DNA of 64,000 nt from PUPG01 sp031323845 (GTDB lineage Bacteria > Bacteroidota > Bacteroidia > Bacteroidales > UBA7960). Of this stretch, positions 1 through 7,769 are shown piece after piece; the first letter of the stretch is position 1, and every line of letters starts with the position of its first letter. Both the position numbers and the translations under genes were made by a program. Below the pieces are notes generated by a model, which saw only the letters and a program-made list of their open reading frames with translations, searched no databases and was not told the origin of the DNA. The stretch is taken from the NCBI GenBank assembly GCA_031323845.1, contig JAVIYP010000001.1, forward strand, positions 1 through 64,000. Reading direction: 5' to 3'.

Positions 1-409
1 CAGCCATTGTGGGAACAACTTTTTCAGCCGTTATAGCAATACGTTGAATACCACCTAGGGTAACGAGCCCTACCAGGATCACAATAGCCACTCCGGTCAC
101 CCATGGGGCAATACCAAACTCAACCATGGCAGCTGCAACTGTATTGGACTGAACCATGTTTCCGATTCCCAGAGCCGCCAGACCATCAAAAATAGCATAC
201 AGTCCGTAAAACACTACTTGGTTAACTGTTGCATCCAGGTTGGAGAAGTTGTCGGCAACCTCATAATTGATGTCGCCACGGTTGGCAGATGTAGCACCGG
301 TCATTCCGGTTGTTGCTATCGGCTGCTCTAAAATTAACTCCTGGGCATAGCTATTGCCAATAGCTAAGACCATCGAGAAGACAAAAAATGTAAGTAAAAT
401 TTTCTTCAT
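1..409 (-). CDS. AGCS-type Na+/alanine (amino acid) symporter, partial, atypical N-terminus
   Basis: The gene runs off the left edge; 136 codons are visible. The protein starts with a signal-like stretch (MKKILLTFFVFSMVLA, then YAQ) and about 50 polar residues. It then reads GIGNMVQSNTVAAAM, PWVTG and LGGIQRIAITAEKVVP, which I recognise as the middle of the alanine/glycine:cation symporter family, inner-membrane carriers that couple amino-acid uptake to Na+ (or H+). In family members I know, the GIGNMVQ segment follows roughly 150 residues of membrane helices; here it comes at about residue 90, so the first helices seem to be missing. Signal-like extensions do occur in Bacteroidota members. 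A possible -7 box lies about 150 bases upstream. Family assignment is good; whether the gene is intact cannot be judged from this part. Confidence 0.72.
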   Translation of the reverse strand, partial: MKKILLTFFVFSMVLAIGNSYAQELILEQPIATTGMTGATSANRGDINYEVADNFSNLDATVNQVVFYGLYAIFDGLAALGIGNMVQSNTVAAAMVEFGIAPWVTGVAIVILVGLVTLGGIQRIAITAEKVVPTMA

Positions 410-785
410 AATGATGTGTTATTACATGTTAGTGAATAAAGAAATTTGTTTTGGTTAATAATTCAGGGTTAATATATAATTGGATTTAGTCCGGATTGTG
501 TCATCCATCACGAATAAAAAAAGACAAAAGAAAAGCCGCAAAGCTTCCTGAAAGAGTTTGCAAATATAAAAAACGAGGGTAAAAAAACATCATAAAAAAT
601 ACTCTGAGTTTATGTAATACCCAAAAATGATTCAATCAAAAAAGTAACGGCAAACGTGCTTTTAAACCGCTAATAACAAAAGTATAAAACTTTCTTTAAT
701 AACCAAAGAAAAATATGCAATTTCCTAAAATGCTGATTGTCAGAAATATGTGATTTTATGCGGTAAGGTTGGGCCGCAAGTTTTA
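410..785. other. Intergenic region, no gene seen
   Basis: This AT-rich stretch separates the symporter start from the 3' end of the GH94 gene. I found no coding frame that looks real. It holds one TAnnTTTG-type box on the minus strand (separate entry) and, near 755-775, a weak GC hairpin (TGCGG/CCGCA) just past the GH94 stop that could help termination. Confidence 0.5.
561..568 (-). promoter_or_regulatory. Candidate Bacteroidota -7 box for the symporter gene
   Basis: On the minus strand the sequence reads TATATTTG, matching the Bacteroidota -7 consensus TAnnTTTG. No clear TTTG -33 box was found at the usual spacing, and the implied leader is long (about 150 bases), so this is only a candidate. 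Confidence 0.35.
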
Positions 786-3197
786 TTAAATACTGACCAC
801 GATTTCTGCAAAACTACCTGTCAGAGTGGCGGGATCAAGCCATTTGGCATCCGTTTTTACACCATTTACAGTCATTTTTTTTATGCCCTTCTGTTTTCCG
901 GATTGGTTTTGTATGGACACCTTTATGGTTTTTCCCTGGTACGTTCTGGTGAATGACACCTGTTTCCATGCAAGGGGAATGTTTGGGTTTATCCGGAAGC
1001 CCTTCAGGGAGGTTTCGAAACCCAGGATCTTGTCGAGTCCGATCCGGTACATCCATACCGAAGAGCCCGTAAGCCACGAATGCGATGCCTGGCCTTCGGT
1101 TTCATGTTCTTTTGATGTAACGTATTCTGAAAAGACATAGGGTTCGGTTTCATAACGATCGATGCCAACGCTTTCCGAAGAATTTACCGGAAGCATGTTG
1201 TGGTAAACCCTGAACGCCTCTTCGGTATTGTCATTCATGATGGCGGCAAGTACGAACCAGGCGGAGGCGTGGTTGAATACGGCCCCGTTTTCCTTCTTGC
1301 CCGGTACGCATCTTGATATCAGCCCGATGTCGTCTTCCACTTCGCGGTAGGCCGGCCAGCAGAGCTGCATGCCGGTTTTGTTTTCGAGATGCGTAATACA
1401 CTGCCTGATGGCGCTTTCAGCCCGCTCTTTGGGTGCGGCTTTTGAGATCACCGCCCACGACTGGGCATTCAGGAACAGCTTGCCCTGGGCGTTGGCATCG
1501 GAGCCCACCACCTTGCCGTTGTCGCGGAAAGCACGCACGTACCACCGGCCATCCCAGGCAATGTCGTTCACCATCCCGGCAATGTGATGGTAGGCTTTTT
1601 GCCACCGGTCCTTCACTGCGTGGTCCTGCCTGTGCTCGAGCAACTCAAAGGTTTTTTCCAGGACATAGCACAGGAAAAACGCGCCCCAGATGGTTTCGCC
1701 CTTTCCTTTTGGGCCAATGTGGTCCAGGGTGTCGTTCCAGTCGCCCTTGCGAATCTTGGGCAATCCGCGCCCGGTGCAGTCGCCGATGGCGAAGTCGAGC
1801 GCACGGACCATATGTTCATACACTGTGGCTTCGCCTTCATCATAAAAGGGCACCACCTCATCAAGGATGCTGAAATCGTGGGTTTCGTTGAGGTATTCAA
1901 TCACTCCGAAGGGTATCCACAGCGGGGTGTCGGAGTGGTGGGTGCGCTCGCCGTAATTGGTAAGCGGGAAGAAGTTGTGCAGAGTCGAGCCGTCGGCGAA
2001 TTGAAACCCGAGGGCTTTGAGAATCCTTGTTCTGACCCGCTGCGGCTCAACGATCACCGTGCCAAGGATGTCCTGGAACTGGTCGCGCATCCCCGTGCCA
2101 AACAGCAAACCGCCGTGATAATAGCCTGAGTTGCGCGCCATATCGAAGGTTACCGCACTCTGATACTGGTTCCAGACGTTAAGCATCAGGTTGAAGCTCT
2201 CCGAAGGGGTTTGTACCTGGACGTGCGACAGGTAATGCGTCCAGTAAGCTTTCAGCTCATCGAGTTTTTCCCGGACAAAGGCATTGTCTTTGTAGCTGCT
2301 GATGTTCAGGTGGTCGTAGGGATGGGTGGTTTCTTTTTCCGCCACACCCATGAATACCGAAAAATCAAGGTTTTCATTTTCCTTGAGGCTTATTTCCGAC
2401 TGCAGGGCCGCTACGGGGTCACCGGCCGTGATCTCCGTATTACCCATCTTGCCTGTCTCCACCGCCTGCGGGTTTGCTTCAGAGCGCCACTTGCCGATGA
2501 ATTTGTCGAGGCTGCTGTCGAAACCGGTCACCGGTAGGTTTATCGTAAAATAAACCTTGTACTTCCAGTCGATGTTGGGTTGCTCCACGCTGGCTCCCTT
2601 TTTGTTAAGCACCCAGTAACGCCTGGTGGCTTCCAGGCACTCCCGGTCGCGGTTGTATGTTATTTCAGTGAAATGCTTGTCGTTGGGTTGGTTGATGATG
2701 TCGTTGAGGGCATTCCCCATCATGAGCTCCTGGAACGCATACACCTGGATGTTTCTTTGCCTGCCGCTCTTGTTCTTCAGCTGAACCTTCCATATTTCGC
2801 AGTTGCTGTCGCGCGGCACAAAGTAGCATAGTTCGGCATAAATGCCCTTGTATTCGGTTTTTATAAGGGTGTATCCTTGTCCGACGCGTGCTTCATAAAA
2901 ATCGTATTTCCTGTCAGTGGTGGGCGCCCAGCTGAGCGACCAGTATTCACCCGTTTCAGTGTCTTTCAATAAAATGTATCGTCCGGGCCTGTCCCAGGGT
3001 AAACAATTGTATCGCATCCGCGTGATGCGGTTGTCGCGTGGTGTCTCAAGAAAGGAAAAACCACCTCCGGTGTGCGATACAAGGGCAACGTACTGCCCGT
3101 TCCACATGTAGTTGAACCAGGGTCGAGGCGTGTCGGGCCTGGTGATGACAAATTCGCGATAATCCTCAGTAAAATAACCGTATTCGTTCGAAATCAT
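786..3197 (-). CDS. GH94-family glycoside phosphorylase (cellobiose/chitobiose phosphorylase-like)
   Basis: This 803-residue protein has the usual GH94 length and order: an N-terminal beta-sandwich, then an (alpha/alpha)6 barrel. Visible signatures are RDQFQD at about 371-376 and GDWND at 485-489, which carries the family's general-acid Asp, followed by a C-terminal HSWLTGSSVWMYR segment. GH94 enzymes are inverting phosphorylases that split beta-linked disaccharides or oligosaccharides with phosphate to give an alpha-sugar 1-phosphate. No signal peptide is seen, so it should be cytoplasmic, matching the phosphohexomutase encoded upstream. The substrate cannot be read from sequence; cellobiose-, laminaribiose- and chitobiose-type members all share these motifs. 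It is the last gene of the PUL run and has its own candidate -7 box, so it may be partly uncoupled from the genes before it. Confidence 0.9.
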   Translation of the reverse strand: MISNEYGYFTEDYREFVITRPDTPRPWFNYMWNGQYVALVSHTGGGFSFLETPRDNRITRMRYNCLPWDRPGRYILLKDTETGEYWSLSWAPTTDRKYDFYEARVGQGYTLIKTEYKGIYAELCYFVPRDSNCEIWKVQLKNKSGRQRNIQVYAFQELMMGNALNDIINQPNDKHFTEITYNRDRECLEATRRYWVLNKKGASVEQPNIDWKYKVYFTINLPVTGFDSSLDKFIGKWRSEANPQAVETGKMGNTEITAGDPVAALQSEISLKENENLDFSVFMGVAEKETTHPYDHLNISSYKDNAFVREKLDELKAYWTHYLSHVQVQTPSESFNLMLNVWNQYQSAVTFDMARNSGYYHGGLLFGTGMRDQFQDILGTVIVEPQRVRTRILKALGFQFADGSTLHNFFPLTNYGERTHHSDTPLWIPFGVIEYLNETHDFSILDEVVPFYDEGEATVYEHMVRALDFAIGDCTGRGLPKIRKGDWNDTLDHIGPKGKGETIWGAFFLCYVLEKTFELLEHRQDHAVKDRWQKAYHHIAGMVNDIAWDGRWYVRAFRDNGKVVGSDANAQGKLFLNAQSWAVISKAAPKERAESAIRQCITHLENKTGMQLCWPAYREVEDDIGLISRCVPGKKENGAVFNHASAWFVLAAIMNDNTEEAFRVYHNMLPVNSSESVGIDRYETEPYVFSEYVTSKEHETEGQASHSWLTGSSVWMYRIGLDKILGFETSLKGFRINPNIPLAWKQVSFTRTYQGKTIKVSIQNQSGKQKGIKKMTVNGVKTDAKWLDPATLTGSFAEIVVSI

Positions 3198-3229
3198 AGT
3201 GTTAGTTTAAGGTTTAGGGTTTGTTGTAG

Positions 3230-3250
3230 ACGCAGGACTTGTCCCTGCGT
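3230..3250. other. Inverted repeat (hairpin) in the GH94 leader
   Basis: ACGCAGG and CCTGCGT form a 7-bp perfect stem around a 7-base loop. It lies between the candidate -7 box and the GH94 start, so it would be in the mRNA leader. It may be a dispersed hairpin rather than a specific regulator. Confidence 0.4.
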
Positions 3251-3252
3251 GC

Positions 3253-3260
3253 CAAATTTA
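3253..3260 (-). promoter_or_regulatory. Candidate -7 box for the GH94 gene
   Basis: The minus strand reads TAAATTTG, a full match to TAnnTTTG, 55 bases before the GH94 start. No convincing -33 TTTG was seen. It follows a repeat-filled gap between the GH38-like gene and this one. Confidence 0.4.
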
Positions 3261-3299
3261 AACCAGTGCATTATTCATATGTTTATATTTCATAAGTGT

Positions 3300-3508
3300 T
3301 TGTATGTCGGTGTTTTGTGTTTATATCTGAGTTATGATGGATGTCGGTATTCAGATGTGCAGATGTGCAAATGTGAAAATGTGCAGATGTCAGGTTATTG
3401 TTTAATTGTTGATTCGTTTAATCGTTTAAGAGTTAATTTGTTGAAGCCTTTTTACTTCTGACTTCCCAGCAGATTTCTCACTGCGTTCGAAACAAGCTTC
3501 CGACCTGT
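3300..3508 (+). repeat. Modular dispersed repeat, copy 1
   Basis: Modules in order: five near-copies of the 8-mer CAGATGTG/CAAATGTG (3352-3390); a CAGGTTATTGTTTAATTG type segment (about 3391-3427); and an ACTTCTGACTTCC plus TTTCTCACTGCGTTCGAAA segment (3454-3506). The last segment matches 36914-36966 in reverse orientation at 51 of 53 positions by my count. It overlaps the last codons of the GH38-like gene, so the repeat supplies that protein's C-terminus. Confidence 0.8.
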
Positions 3509-6262
3509 TTCACATTTGATGACATACGTTGCCATTTTTTTTGCATCAAGTTTAATGTTGAAGCTGTGATTGTCGTTCAGTTCAATGCTTCCCACGGGAA
3601 TCTCTTCCAGCGTAACGGCCTGCACTTCTTTGAGTGCGCAAAGAAACCTGATGCTGCCTTCGATGGTGTTGCCTGTAGGGTTATATATTCTTACAATAAA
3701 GGCGTTGTCGGTGTTATGTTCAGGTTTTTTGAGGGCACTGAACACGAGCGCTTCGGGTTTTATCTTCATGAATTGAGTTTGTGTGCTGAGACTGCCTTCC
3801 AGCTTGCCGCTTTGAACCAAACGGGGCAGGTAATTGAAGAGGAAGGCTTCCCTGTAAACATTACCTTGTTCCCAGGCTCCCTGATGGGGGTAAAGCGCCA
3901 GCCTGTAGTGTGATTGACCCAGCATTTGTGCACCTTTTTCATGGGAATAATCCTGAGGGGCGGCAGGGTTTATCTTATATTCGAAGGTGCGGAACAAGGT
4001 TATGGCCAGTGTTTTATCCTTATCGGGAAGCACTTCATACTCTTTTAGTCCGTCAACAAGTACTGCCATACCTTTCTCGCCATCGCTCACATCCACAAAA
4101 TGATGCAACGGGAAATCATACATAGGCTGCTCCATCCAGTCGCTGGTATCGGGCCTTTCGAGGCTTCGCGCCACCACGTCGAACTGTCCCTCTCCATAAG
4201 AATGGCTCGCCTCGAGCCGTGTGGGTACCATCAGGCGGAGTCTGTGGCTCTCTGCCGCATTGTCCACCCGGATGTCGAGAGACAGGTGATGCTGCGATTT
4301 TCCAAGACCGGCGCGTAAACGTATGTTGCACGCTGCCAACTCTTTAGTCCCGGCCTTTCGCGTTTCAAGGTTTTTTGGCAGCATCATCGTATGCTCAACA
4401 GTGATCTCCTCATACACATCGCCACAGAAGCTTTTCCTGATGAGGGCCTTTGAACCTTTTGTCGTTACGCACGGACCGGTTTCTTCCTTTACCCAGGCAT
4501 GGCCCACCTCGCCGTGATCTTCGAACCAGGCCACCCCTTTATACTCCGTGTTGTTTGTTTTGTCATGAATGTTTAACGAGCCGTCTTCGCGGGCTTCCAC
4601 GCGCAGGAATTCATTTTCAAGGATGCAGGCGGTGTCCGGGGTGCTGTGCCCGGACGTTCCATCCGCCACCGGTTCCACGCGAAAGGTTTTCAGGCCAAAG
4701 GCAGGCATCTCTTCAAAATGAACATAACAATGATACCTGACCATGTCAATAAACATCGGGCGGTTGATCATATGCTCCAGGACGGGCTGGCGGGCTTCGA
4801 CCGAAATAAGATCTTTTTGAAGCGCCTTCCCGTTTGAATCAAGGATGTTGAAGTTGCCTTTGTCCATGGATACAGGGATGTCAACATAAGCCTCAATAAC
4901 GTCAGAGCGTTCATAGTTACAGGGGTTTGCCGCCGTAATGTAAATGCTGTTTTCGTCATCATGATGGAAGGCAGACGTGTTGAGTTGTGGAAGCAGGTAT
5001 TTCAGCGATCGCTCGAAAAGGCCTTTGGAGATCTCGACGGAGTGCTTGCAGCGCATCATCATGTCTTCGTGGATGCGGTCGAGCGAGCAGCCGCCGATAG
5101 AGTCGTGAGCGGAATTCTGTACAATGAGTTCCCAGGCCGTTTCGGGGTATTGGTCGTTGATGTCGCGTCCGAGCAGGGCTGAAAACACATTGAAAGGCTC
5201 GGCATAATACTGTATCCACCGTTCTGCGTCAAAATTCGCCTGCTTGAGGTACATGCGGGCCGATGTGGTGTATCCGAACAGGTTGCCGCAACGTGCGTTG
5301 TTTTGAGAGCTGCGCCGCTCACCCTGAACAAGTTTCAGGCTGCCGGTATCCGCTGCCTTTTTAACACACTCAGCATATTCTTCGAGCGTTGCATGGCGTA
5401 CATCAAGCCCTGGGAACCTCTTCCTGATATCCTTGATGATATCAACGGTTTGCCGGTTTGGCCCCGACGAGTCGTGACCTTCCATCCAGATCACATGAGG
5501 CGTGGTGAAATCTCCGGACTGGTCGGCAATGATCTTTGTTACCTGCTTTTCAATGTTTTCAGGATAATAGGCCGTATGCGGCGAAACGATGAAATAGTCC
5601 TCATCATGCTGCTGCCTGTCGGCAAAGTGAAACAGTGTGGCCCCTGATTGCCAGCGGTGCTCCAGGTCGCCGAAATCCTGGTTGTGCACGGCCGGACGAT
5701 AAATGTAAAAGTAAAAATTATACCTGGGCATGGTGCTGAAACGCGACGACAACATCCTCGTGCCGTCAGCTCCTTCCCATATAAACTCGGCTTTCGGACT
5801 GTCGAGCGCATTGATGCCCCGGTAGAACATAATGAGGTCGATGTTAAACTCCTTATAGATCTGCGGAAGCTGCGATATCTGTCCCCAGGAGAAAGGAGAG
5901 TAACCGATTTTTGAAACACCTCCGTACTGCCTGCTGGTTTTGTGTCCCAGCAAAAGGTTGCGCAGCAGGTTTTCGCCGCCCACCTGGAACTCTTCGGGCA
6001 GTATGTACCAGGGTCCGTGCAGCAGGCGGTTCTCCCGGGTCAATTTAATGATGAGATCCTTGTTTTGCGGCTTGATTTCCAGGTAGTCTTTCAATACAAT
6101 GCTCTGACTGTCAAGATGAAATGCCCTGTACTCAGGTTCACTGACGAGTATATGGAGCACGGCGTCAATCATGTCGACAAGCATCTGCCGGTTGCGCTGG
6201 TAGGGGAAACGCCATTCCCTGTCCCAGTGAGTGTTGGATATGATATGATATGTATGGCTCAT
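3452..6262 (-). CDS. GH38-like protein (alpha-mannosidase fold) lacking the usual nucleophile Asp
   Basis: Start chosen at the ATG that opens MSHTYHIISNTHWDRE, giving 936 residues; the frame is open further upstream, but that sequence does not look coding. The order is that of family 38: N-terminal catalytic barrel, three-helix segment, and C-terminal beta domains. Kept features are HWD at residues 12-14 (two zinc ligands), EGHDSSGPN around 261-269 (acid/base region) and AHDSIGGCSLD at about 385-395 (zinc His). Where the family has P-D-x-F-G, with Asp both zinc ligand and nucleophile, this protein reads PFSWG at 123-127. Family members cleave alpha-mannosides by a retaining mechanism, which this one should not manage in the usual way. 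No signal peptide is seen. The last roughly 17 residues come from a dispersed repeat. It follows the HAD gene by 47 bases. Confidence 0.85.
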   Translation of the reverse strand: MSHTYHIISNTHWDREWRFPYQRNRQMLVDMIDAVLHILVSEPEYRAFHLDSQSIVLKDYLEIKPQNKDLIIKLTRENRLLHGPWYILPEEFQVGGENLLRNLLLGHKTSRQYGGVSKIGYSPFSWGQISQLPQIYKEFNIDLIMFYRGINALDSPKAEFIWEGADGTRMLSSRFSTMPRYNFYFYIYRPAVHNQDFGDLEHRWQSGATLFHFADRQQHDEDYFIVSPHTAYYPENIEKQVTKIIADQSGDFTTPHVIWMEGHDSSGPNRQTVDIIKDIRKRFPGLDVRHATLEEYAECVKKAADTGSLKLVQGERRSSQNNARCGNLFGYTTSARMYLKQANFDAERWIQYYAEPFNVFSALLGRDINDQYPETAWELIVQNSAHDSIGGCSLDRIHEDMMMRCKHSVEISKGLFERSLKYLLPQLNTSAFHHDDENSIYITAANPCNYERSDVIEAYVDIPVSMDKGNFNILDSNGKALQKDLISVEARQPVLEHMINRPMFIDMVRYHCYVHFEEMPAFGLKTFRVEPVADGTSGHSTPDTACILENEFLRVEAREDGSLNIHDKTNNTEYKGVAWFEDHGEVGHAWVKEETGPCVTTKGSKALIRKSFCGDVYEEITVEHTMMLPKNLETRKAGTKELAACNIRLRAGLGKSQHHLSLDIRVDNAAESHRLRLMVPTRLEASHSYGEGQFDVVARSLERPDTSDWMEQPMYDFPLHHFVDVSDGEKGMAVLVDGLKEYEVLPDKDKTLAITLFRTFEYKINPAAPQDYSHEKGAQMLGQSHYRLALYPHQGAWEQGNVYREAFLFNYLPRLVQSGKLEGSLSTQTQFMKIKPEALVFSALKKPEHNTDNAFIVRIYNPTGNTIEGSIRFLCALKEVQAVTLEEIPVGSIELNDNHSFNIKLDAKKMATYVIKCETGRKLVSNAVRNLLGSQK

Positions 6263-6309
6263 TGTTTTTTCTGATGGATGTGTGTGTTGTCTGTCACCAC
6301 CTGGGAACA

Positions 6310-7632
6310 TTATTCCAGGAACAGACCAAACTCGATGATTGCTTGCGGGATGCCGCCGTGCAGTATATGCGTGGCAGCTTCCAGGTTGTGCGCTGCGGTT
6401 TCGGCGAAAGGAACGGCAACGCAGCACCCGACACCCGCAGCACGTATGGCTATGGTGCCGCTTTGGCTGTCTTCAAAGCCGACCACGTTAGCGAAATCGA
6501 CAGGGTTGATGCCCAGGCGGTGCAGCGCTATGCTGTAAAGGTCGCGGTGCGGTTTAAGCCTGATCTCACTGGAGTCGGTCGCCGTTACGAAAGCATCATA
6601 AACCCGGTGATAATTCTTGTATGCATTCATGATGTATTCTTTTCTTTGCCTGCTCAGCTTGCTGGCCTGGATATGAGAGGCCATTTCGTTGAGCACTTCT
6701 TTGATCACAATATCCGCTTCATAAAAAATGGAAGAAGTAACCAGCGCGATCTTCACGGGTTGTTGTTCGAACATGCTTCCCAGCCTGCCCAATTGTAAAC
6801 GGATGCGGTCTGTTTCAACTGCCTTGTGTTTTTTCGGATTGCTTTTTCGGTAATCCTCAAGCAACTCATCAGCAAATAAGCTTGCTTCGGCGCCCAGCCA
6901 GCCTTTTAGCAAAGGTATCAGAATCGGAATGCCCGGCATTGGGGAAATAAGTTTCCGGTGCCCGTGTTGATGAACAGGGATCATCTTCCTGACAAGATCC
7001 GATCGCCCCATTTTCAGCTGAGTCAGGATGTTATGGTATACGGCATAATATATGTCAATGCCCAGATTAACCAGGGTGGTAAAGTCATGACCGGTTATTT
7101 TATGCGCATAGCGTGCAAGGAGTTGTTCCTCTCCTGTGCCCGCTTTGATGTCATCAATCAGTTCGGGGATGTTCAGCTTCCTGATGTTCAGTATGACTTC
7201 TTGTTTACGGATGTGATCGGTGCTGTGTGCAAGCGTTTCTGCGGCAGCGGCAATAAAGGAAGCGGCTGTGTCACTCACTGTGATCATTTCCCTGTATGTT
7301 GTAATCAGGTATTCCACATGTTTCGTGGTACTGTTTCCGATGATGTGCGGCAGGTCAGCTTCGCGGATGATGCCTGCCCGGTCATCTCCGGCTGTTCGTC
7401 CGCTCATCCTTTGCAGCATCACGTCAAGTGAATGAATGCACAGAACTTCCGTAGTTGTGGTGGTGCCGTCCATATCCATCAACGCAGCTTTAAGCCGGCT
7501 CACTTTTTGTTGCGGTGCAGCCAGGGGATAATACTCAACAGGCGGAAACACGTAGGCCGGATTGCGCACTTCGGCAAAGGCGCTGCCGTGTTGGCTGATG
7601 GTGTTTACTATCTTGTCAATATTGGTTATCAT
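6310..7632 (-). CDS. HAD-superfamily hydrolase, beta-phosphoglucomutase-like, with large cap
   Basis: Start set at MITNIDKI (440 residues), since the frame's earlier codons look non-coding. The four HAD motifs are visible: DMDGTTTTTE near residue 53 (nucleophile and second Asp), LVTSS in the C-terminal half, KPHRDLY, and VGFEDSQSGTIAIRAAGV. The core resembles beta-phosphoglucomutase/sugar-phosphate phosphatases, but about 250 residues lie between motifs I and II, a much larger cap than in those enzymes. Expected activity is phosphoryl transfer or removal on a sugar phosphate in the cytoplasm. It sits between the phosphohexomutase and GH38-like genes in the PUL run, so the substrate probably comes from the same glycan. 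The exact reaction cannot be told. Confidence 0.8.
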   Translation of the reverse strand: MITNIDKIVNTISQHGSAFAEVRNPAYVFPPVEYYPLAAPQQKVSRLKAALMDMDGTTTTTEVLCIHSLDVMLQRMSGRTAGDDRAGIIREADLPHIIGNSTTKHVEYLITTYREMITVSDTAASFIAAAAETLAHSTDHIRKQEVILNIRKLNIPELIDDIKAGTGEEQLLARYAHKITGHDFTTLVNLGIDIYYAVYHNILTQLKMGRSDLVRKMIPVHQHGHRKLISPMPGIPILIPLLKGWLGAEASLFADELLEDYRKSNPKKHKAVETDRIRLQLGRLGSMFEQQPVKIALVTSSIFYEADIVIKEVLNEMASHIQASKLSRQRKEYIMNAYKNYHRVYDAFVTATDSSEIRLKPHRDLYSIALHRLGINPVDFANVVGFEDSQSGTIAIRAAGVGCCVAVPFAETAAHNLEAATHILHGGIPQAIIEFGLFLE

Positions 7633-7769
7633 GTGTAGCTTCTGTATGTAATGGGTTTTAGTATTGTCCACCCTGTCAGGCCGTATCTGCAAGGTTCTTA
7701 ACAAAACTTCTGCGAATTTCTGACATTATTGAAAACATATTTTTTTTGATGCCCGGTCATCACAACGCT

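Noticed and set aside
1433..2129. Plus-strand open frames of 146 and 181 codons inside the GH94 gene
   Set aside because: They are antisense shadows in GC-rich coding sequence; GH94 motifs run unbroken on the other strand.
3470..3508. GTTCGAAAC in the repeat resembles a tRNA T-loop
   Set aside because: No acceptor, D or anticodon arms can be folded around it at any of the copies; the TTCGAA palindrome explains the look.
6262..6427. An upstream extension of the GH38-like frame (55 extra codons)
   Set aside because: The extra residues are Arg/Pro-rich and unlike the family start, and they overlap the end of the HAD gene.
6250..6798. A plus-strand open frame of 182 codons over the HAD gene's 3' end
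   Set aside because: It is antisense to conserved HAD motifs, and its product shows no family features.
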